Assembly (NCBI GenBank): GCA_028554645.1
Contig: JAQOOI010000070.1
Location: 434,001 to 498,000, forward strand
DNA: 64,000 nucleotides
DNA from: Omphalotus guepiniiformis
Lineage: Eukaryota; Basidiomycota; Agaricomycetes; Agaricales; Omphalotaceae
Reading direction: 5' to 3'
The translations under genes and the position numbers were made by a program. The notes below the pieces were generated by a model. The model made no database searches and had not been told where the DNA came from. It was given only the letters and a program-made list of their open reading frames with translations. Shown here piece after piece: positions 58,836-64,000 of the stretch. Within the stretch, counting starts at the first letter, position 1; the number at the start of each line of letters is the position of its first letter.

Positions 58836-59252
58836 TATAGGGAGAGAAGCGTCAAATGGGAAGCAAGGACATGAAAATAAGAGAAAAGCAATTGAAACGA
58901 GTTCGGTGCTCAGTTCAAGATGCCACCTGTCATTGAACCATCATGCATCATGTACTGTACAGGTCCAGTACCACGGCGAATCTGATGATCGTTGTCACCA
59001 GTCACGGAGGTACAGGTCATTTATGTACTAATACGTACTTGTTCTTCTATACCCATCATCACTGGCGCCCACATGCATACTTATATCAATCCTGAAGGGT
59101 CCAGCGGCCAAGGCATCTTTCCTTCTGTTTATCACCTTTATTCTTCACGGCGAGGGGCTTGACGTCTCTTAGTCTAGGTAAAATCTCGCTCAGAAACATA
59201 CGGTAAAGATCAAACTCAACTCACTCTCATAACAGATCCCAGTCTCGCTCTC
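58836..59252. other. Divergent promoter region
   Basis: 0.4 kb between the PAP2 gene and the receptor-like gene. No coding or repeat feature seen. Confidence 0.4.
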
Positions 59253-60732
59253 ATGGGCAGCGATGATACAGCAGCTGCAGAGACTACCGCGATCATTATT
59301 TTCGACGTTATGAACGTAGCAGGTTTACTGTTCAATTCAGCCATTCTTTTACCAGCTCTTTTATCACCGACAGTGTCGAGATCTTCCACTTGGATGGCTT
59401 TGATTGCTTCTGCTATTTTCTACACTTCTTCTTATCTCATGCTTCTTCCAATCGGTCAACGTTCGGTCTCTCAACCTGAATATGGAGTCTGTCTCTTCCA
59501 GGCTGCGTTGATATACGGAGCACCGGTGCTGTAAATCGGATTTATTCGTGATCCTTGGCATCTGTACTCAACAAATTCACAGAGTCTCGTTCGCCGGGTT
59601 TTCATATGTACTTCAGGTCAGTCCTGCGCCATCATCTTTTCAACATATGATGCTTAGATCTCGTAGCTCTACGTTTCAATGCTGGACCGGTCGATACGCA
59701 AGCTATCGTTGTTCAGATTCAATGTCATGGTGCGCTTTACTTTCTCAGTCAGACCTTACCTATACTTCTCTTAGCAAATCCCCCAGCTTTTGGCTGTCCC
59801 TGTCATCGTATCTGCATGCATGTTCACCGAGGCTCTCGTGGTACGTCTGAATTTCTCAACATTGTATGATTTGTCTTACGTTCATCTCAGGTTGGGTTCC
59901 AGCGCCCAGACACCGTCACGATCGATTCTACTCGCCGCTATTGCCATATAACATCGCATCTCCCGTAAGTTATATTTCAGCTGTAAAACGGTATCCGCAT
60001 ACATCCTAAACTCTCAACGAAACAGCCGTATAACCGCTGCGATACTGATCGGAATAGGAACCGCCGGAATGATAGTGTTTGAGGGTAAGCGTCTCTCCAC
60101 ATTCAGCAATGTACTCCGTATATTGAACGACTTGTTCTGTTGGTTGCTTCGTTAGTACTATTGACGATCCATCTTTATCGCCATTGGAAAGCGTTCCGGA
60201 AAATGGCCAACAGTAGACCATCAATTTTGGCCTGGCATAAGCTTGCGCGGATAGTTGTCTTTACAATATTTCCTTTCGGAGCCTTCGTGTGAGACCCTCC
60301 CTTTTTTCTCCATGGCAGCAACACCCGGTGCTAAAAGCTGAGTATATAGGCTTAACATTGCTGGGTTGTTCAGTAGCGGAACAACCAACGACAAATGGAA
60401 CCTGCTCTTACCAATTTGTCAGTATTCTCAAGATATCATGCATAGCTTTCTGACATATTTTCACTTCAGTGCCGCTGGGCGCCGCGATGATCTTTGGTTC
60501 ACAAATGGTCAGTACCTGTTATTTCATCCTGAGTACTACACCACATTGATGACCATCTCATTAGGATATTGTACGGGCATGGATCTTCTGGAAAGCGCCG
60601 TATAACAACGAAGCTTTGTGGAATGTTTATGCTGAGCCGAAGCCTGTAGACTGTAGCTGCCCACACTGTGGAAAGGGATTGTATGAGACTCCTGACCCAA
60701 AAGAAGCCATACGTACTTTATTTGCAGTTTAG
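59253..60732 (+). CDS. Multi-pass membrane protein, receptor-like
   Basis: A basidiomycete membrane protein with about seven hydrophobic segments and short introns. The N-terminus has TAIIIFDVMNVAGLLFNSAI and LLPALLSPTVSRSSTWMALI, then YGVCLFQAALIYGAPV, SFAGFSYVLQLYVSMLDRSI, QIPQLLAVPVIVSACMFTEA, RITAAILIGIGTAGMIVFE, and a basic loop (YRHWKAFRKMANSRPSILAW) before ARIVVFTIFPFGAFVLN. The tail has WIFWKAPYNNEALWNVYAEP, a CSCPHCG motif and ends IRTLFAV. Topology resembles fungal G-protein-coupled receptor-like proteins, but there is no conserved class motif I can name, so receptor function is inference. Frame closes at the junctions checked, including the VL-VS joint at 59531/59582. Confidence 0.7.
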
Positions 60733-61014
60733 GTGTGTTGTGTGTTTGCTACTTACATCCTCGATCCATATACCTTGCTATCTTTCAAATGACAATGTCC
60801 GGGTGAAGGCTAGGTCGTAAACACTCGTTGCCTACATTATACTATATTTTATACCACTTGTGCTTCGTTGTAGGTATTGAGTGTACTACATAGATCTGAA
60901 CAGGGCAGTTCAATGCTGAGTCTTCTTCAATTATTGCTTGTAAGCCGCAGTGGCACGCACAGGCCACTGCGAATTACATAAAAGCTAACTCAGTGCCAAT
61001 CCTGTCTTCCAGGC

Positions 61015-61758
61015 ATGCCCTGGACAGGATCTCAACGAACCTCTAGCTCTGTAATTAGCTCATCCAAGAGCTCATCCTCAAGTAACTCCAACAGTCACAG
61101 TGGCACCCACAGCACAGGAATCTCTCGTTCATCTTCATCTTCATCTTCATCTTACCAATCTCCAACGCGCTATCAAGTCGTAAAAGATGGTTGGGGAGGA
61201 AGTAGATCTAATTTTCAATTTTCGCATGGGTTGAATTTGACTCCTTCGGATATCGAAGAAGGAAACGAAATTCTAGATGGGTACATCGAGAACGACAGAT
61301 ATCGATACGAGTCATCTTCTTCGTCCCAGTTGAGAGATGAACACCGTTACAACGACCGCGACGACGATGCAAGTTGCGATTCCGATTCGTTTTATGGGGA
61401 TGGGGTTGAAGATCATCGTCATCATCATGATCACGATTACAATCATTACGGCGCTAGCGGAAGTGGAACTTACTCGACCTCCTACGACTCGGCGCGTTCT
61501 TATGGCTCTGATTCATACTACCCAGAGAACTACCCAGACGATGTACTTGAATACGAAGCGGAGTCGGATATCGATAGTGAAGGACATGAATCCGTTCCCG
61601 ACTCTGATGATTCAAGTTTTGATGCCGACGATAGAGACAGTGGGGATGATAGCTCAGTTGAGTCCGACGGAGACAGTGGTTCTGAAGCATACGACGATGG
61701 AGGAGATTACGATGATTATGATGGAGATGATTATGATGATGACTATGACAGCTACTGA
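61015..61758 (+). CDS. Acidic low-complexity (Ser/Asp/Tyr-rich) protein
   Basis: A single-exon 247-residue frame with strongly biased composition. The N-terminal ~50 residues are a poly-Ser stretch (SSSKSSSSSNSNSHSG and SSSSSSSS). A short ordered-looking part follows: RYQVVKDGWGGSRSNFQFSH, GLNLTPSDIEEGNEILDGYI. The rest is acidic with DDD, HHH (HRHHHDHDYNH) and a final DDYDGDDYDDDYDSY. No domain is recognised. It is probably intrinsically disordered; the GWGGSRSNF-LTPSDIEEG block is the part most likely to be conserved. Translation is suggested by the absence of stops and by an AUG after a CAG acceptor-like site at 61013. Confidence 0.55.
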   Translation: MPWTGSQRTSSSVISSSKSSSSSNSNSHSGTHSTGISRSSSSSSSSYQSPTRYQVVKDGWGGSRSNFQFSHGLNLTPSDIEEGNEILDGYIENDRYRYESSSSSQLRDEHRYNDRDDDASCDSDSFYGDGVEDHRHHHDHDYNHYGASGSGTYSTSYDSARSYGSDSYYPENYPDDVLEYEAESDIDSEGHESVPDSDDSSFDADDRDSGDDSSVESDGDSGSEAYDDGGDYDDYDGDDYDDDYDSY

Positions 61759-62056
61759 AGTGATCAAATGAGGAGCAAGAGACCAGCTGGATGAGGGTAC
61801 AGTCGCGCATATACCTTGGGTTTTTTTTTCGCAAGTTCACCGTTTGTTTCTTTTGCATTCTTTCCTTCCTACTTCAATGTCTTGTGACCGACTACGATAT
61901 ATATACAGACTTAATGAATGATGTGAAAGTTCAAGGATATTTAAAACCCTCCTTCCGCGTTAACGGTTACATTACCCATTATTGAGCATCTTCCTCGTTG
62001 GTCCGAACATAAAGAATTCTTGTCCTCGTCCCTTTTCAACGTCCTATTATCATCGC

Positions 62057-63256
62057 TATGTCTTTTTCTTCTTCTTCTTCTCTTCTGCCTCCTTCTCCTT
62101 TTCAGCTTTGGCCTTCTCTTTCGCAGCTTCTTCCTTTGCGAGTTCATGTGCGCGATCGTTAAGACCTAGACGGTTTCGTGCGATCTATAAGGAAAAAAAT
62201 TGTGTTCAGACATCAAGACGATAGTACGGAGGTGCACGGAGGAAATCCTACTTCGAAAGCATAGAACTAAGTGGTTGGTTGGCAGGGATGGGGGAGATGA
62301 TCCAGTCAGCCATGAAGATCTTGAGGGGGAAAACACCGAAAAGTATACCTGTATGCGCGTAACTAAGATAAAGCTATTCAGCAAAACAGTAACCACAAAA
62401 AGATCGAGAGAAATGCGCGTAACAAAGATCGTATTCGTCTCCCCGTACTCTTCTCTCGCATCCGTACGAATCAAAGAGCCAAAATTGTGATCCTTGACTT
62501 TCTTCTCATACCTGAAAAGTCATCGTGCATACGTCAATAAACTCGCGAATCTGCAAACGAGAAAGCATAGAGTTGCGCACGCACCGCATGATGAACTTCC
62601 TCCACCGTTCCTTCCCATCAGGGCTCTTCATCCAATCTTCATCTAATTTAACCAGCTTGTCATACGGTGCTTCCGCCAACTCGGGGAAAGTCGTCATTGT
62701 ATCTTCGTATATCTCATCATCGAGCCTGGATTAGACATAGGGCAAGGGAGTAGAAACAGAAATAGAAACAAGGAAAGGCGGTGAGCTTGAGAATAAGGGT
62801 GTTTTTGGGTGATGAACCGAATCATACTTACTTTGTGAGTTTCAAGTCCCTCGGAGCAACTTTCTCCAAAAGATTCCAATACGTCTAGCAAAACCCAAAC
62901 GACAAGACGACAAAAGATCAGGAATTAGAAACTCAGAACACCGTGGACTGGGTGAGGGCAGTAAGAAATTACACACTTGAGCTTGCTCGACGGCTTTCAC
63001 AGCAAATCTACGTCGTCGTCGTCGTAGTAGTAGTAATAGTTCAATCAGAACCAAAACGTTATGCGTTACATATCATCAGAATAATTGGCTCAAGTCATAA
63101 TATAAATCTCCCAACTCACTGTTTCTCGATCTATTCATCAATGCATCACAGAGGGCAAAAGATAACGCCCATTTGTCCCCAAGTCAAGTCATATAAGATC
63201 ATCCCACACACCTCGACGAGATTTTGCGCATTTTGAGGATCGAACTGGCCAGCCAT
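62057..63256 (-). CDS. PBDC1 (polysaccharide biosynthesis domain-containing) homologue
   Basis: PBDC1 (PF04669) is a small conserved eukaryotic protein of poorly known role. Start ATG at 63256: MAGQFDPQNAQNLVE (63256-63212), an 11-nt microexon ATCGAGAAACA (63130-63120) giving IEKQ, then FAVKAVEQAQ (63007-62977), TYWNLLEKVAPRDLKLTK, LDDEIYEDTMTTFPEL, KLDEDWMKSPDGKERWRKFI, YEKKVKDHNFGSLIRTDARE, EYGETNTIFVTRIQ, FYAFE, IARNRLGLNDRAHELAKEEA and a Lys/Glu tail. A further tiny exon (14-15 nt, VTRIQ) lies at 62363-62349. Before it, 62364-62423 (60 nt) is in frame, stop-free, and starts with a copy of the next exon's first 11 bases; it can be removed in frame only with a non-GT-AG cut. Confidence 0.88.
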
Positions 63257-64000
63257 GGTAATTGATTGATCGAGCTCAGGGTTTGTGTGACGAGTTCAGA
63301 TACGTTTCGATGTTGTTGTTGTTGTTGTTATTTGGAGGGGGGTATAATGAGAGGATTCAGGAAGAGAGAGAGAGTAAATTGCAAAGCGATGAGAATGTCA
63401 AGGTCAAGGTAAGGTCACTGCACACGGTGACATGCAACGTGTAATGATGCCGTGGAATAATCGCATGACAATGTCGTAGAAAGCTCGGTGATTATTCAAT
63501 ACAGTGCTGAGCTCGTGGTCCACTCTCGCTTTCGCTGTTATGCGTGTAGCCGGTCCTCATTTGAACGAGTAAATGCACATTGAATAATAAGTTAAAGTAC
63601 GGTGAGTTGAGTGAACAACCAATGAGAAAGCATCTACATGGGGAGGGGGCCGGGGATTCTAACTATAGCTACATACATCGAATGCTAAAAGTCGAAATAT
63701 ATCAAATAACAATATGTAGGTCGCAAGCACGATCTTGTAAAGGGTTGTATGATACGAGTCGAGTCCATGAGATAAGTAAACTCCATGATTTTACTTGCCC
63801 TCACGAAAACAAAGGCAGAAGTCCAAAGAGCTAAGCGGTTCGGATGCAAGCCGATTGAAGCGCTGTAGCCTGTGAGCGAACAGCGAAGTACAGTAATGTA
63901 GAAGCAAAAAAACATGCTCGAAGAAAACATCAACAACGGGAAGAATTGCAGCGGTAGAACGTCCAGTATGCATATGTAGCGAGAGGGTGAGATGCATTCC
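63257..64000. other. Right-edge intergenic region
   Basis: 0.74 kb upstream of PBDC1. A GTT-type trinucleotide run (63313-63330) and AGAGAG (63363-63371) are present. Short minus-strand frames near 63685-63997 have no recognisable features, but an exon of a gene beyond the edge cannot be ruled out. Confidence 0.35.

Overview
This window is nuclear DNA from a filamentous basidiomycete, most likely an agaricomycete (mushroom-forming) fungus. The evidence is: genes split by many 45-75 nt GT-AG introns; a Clp1 (clampless1) homologue; a DUF6534-type membrane protein and a second multi-pass receptor-like protein of kinds common in mushrooms; a CAG/TAG-rich 3' splice-site style; and an intron-containing tRNA-Ala(AGC). 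About 20 protein genes and one tRNA can be supported. Exon coordinates were worked out by hand from reading frame, splice signals and remembered family consensus. No alignment or RNA evidence was available.

Left part (0-19.7 kb): a minus-strand gene for a protein with PAN/Apple-like repeats, a glycine-zipper segment and an MABP-like C-terminus sits head-to-head with a small plus-strand gene encoding only the MABP-like domain. Then come a poorly coding stretch (5-7.3 kb), the autophagy kinase ATG1, the SPOUT methyltransferase SFM1, an unrecognised basic and probably mitochondrial protein, a ubiquitin-fold protein ending in LRGG fused to a glycine-rich hydrophobic tail, and the DUF6534 membrane protein.

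Middle (19.7-49 kb): a 5.2 kb gene-poor, microsatellite-rich gap leads to clp1. After another gap come the mitochondrial calcium uniporter MCU, a hydantoinase/oxoprolinase-DUF917 fusion, a DUF7025-type AAA ATPase, an OXLD1-like protein (whose 5' end is duplicated on the far side of the ATPase gene), and the tRNA. Next are a Cys-cluster protein (copy A), a very long disordered coiled-coil protein, and the ribosome-biogenesis factor NOP53.

Right part (49-64 kb): copy B of the Cys-cluster family, broken by a 7-bp insertion; a complete cytochrome P450; a small unknown protein; a PAP2 lipid phosphatase; a second multi-pass receptor-like protein; an acidic low-complexity protein; and a PBDC1 homologue.

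The genes are mostly unrelated housekeeping, membrane and developmental genes, and no biosynthetic cluster is evident. The most unusual signal is at exon-intron junctions. In four genes (PAN/MABP, ATG1, hydantoinase, PBDC1) the conserved reading frame is restored only if a segment is removed at a non-GT-AG boundary flanked by a direct repeat (4-17 bp). Several 8-15 nt microexons and seven AAG acceptors also occur. RNA reads would settle whether these are real non-canonical introns, in-frame retained insertions or assembly indels.
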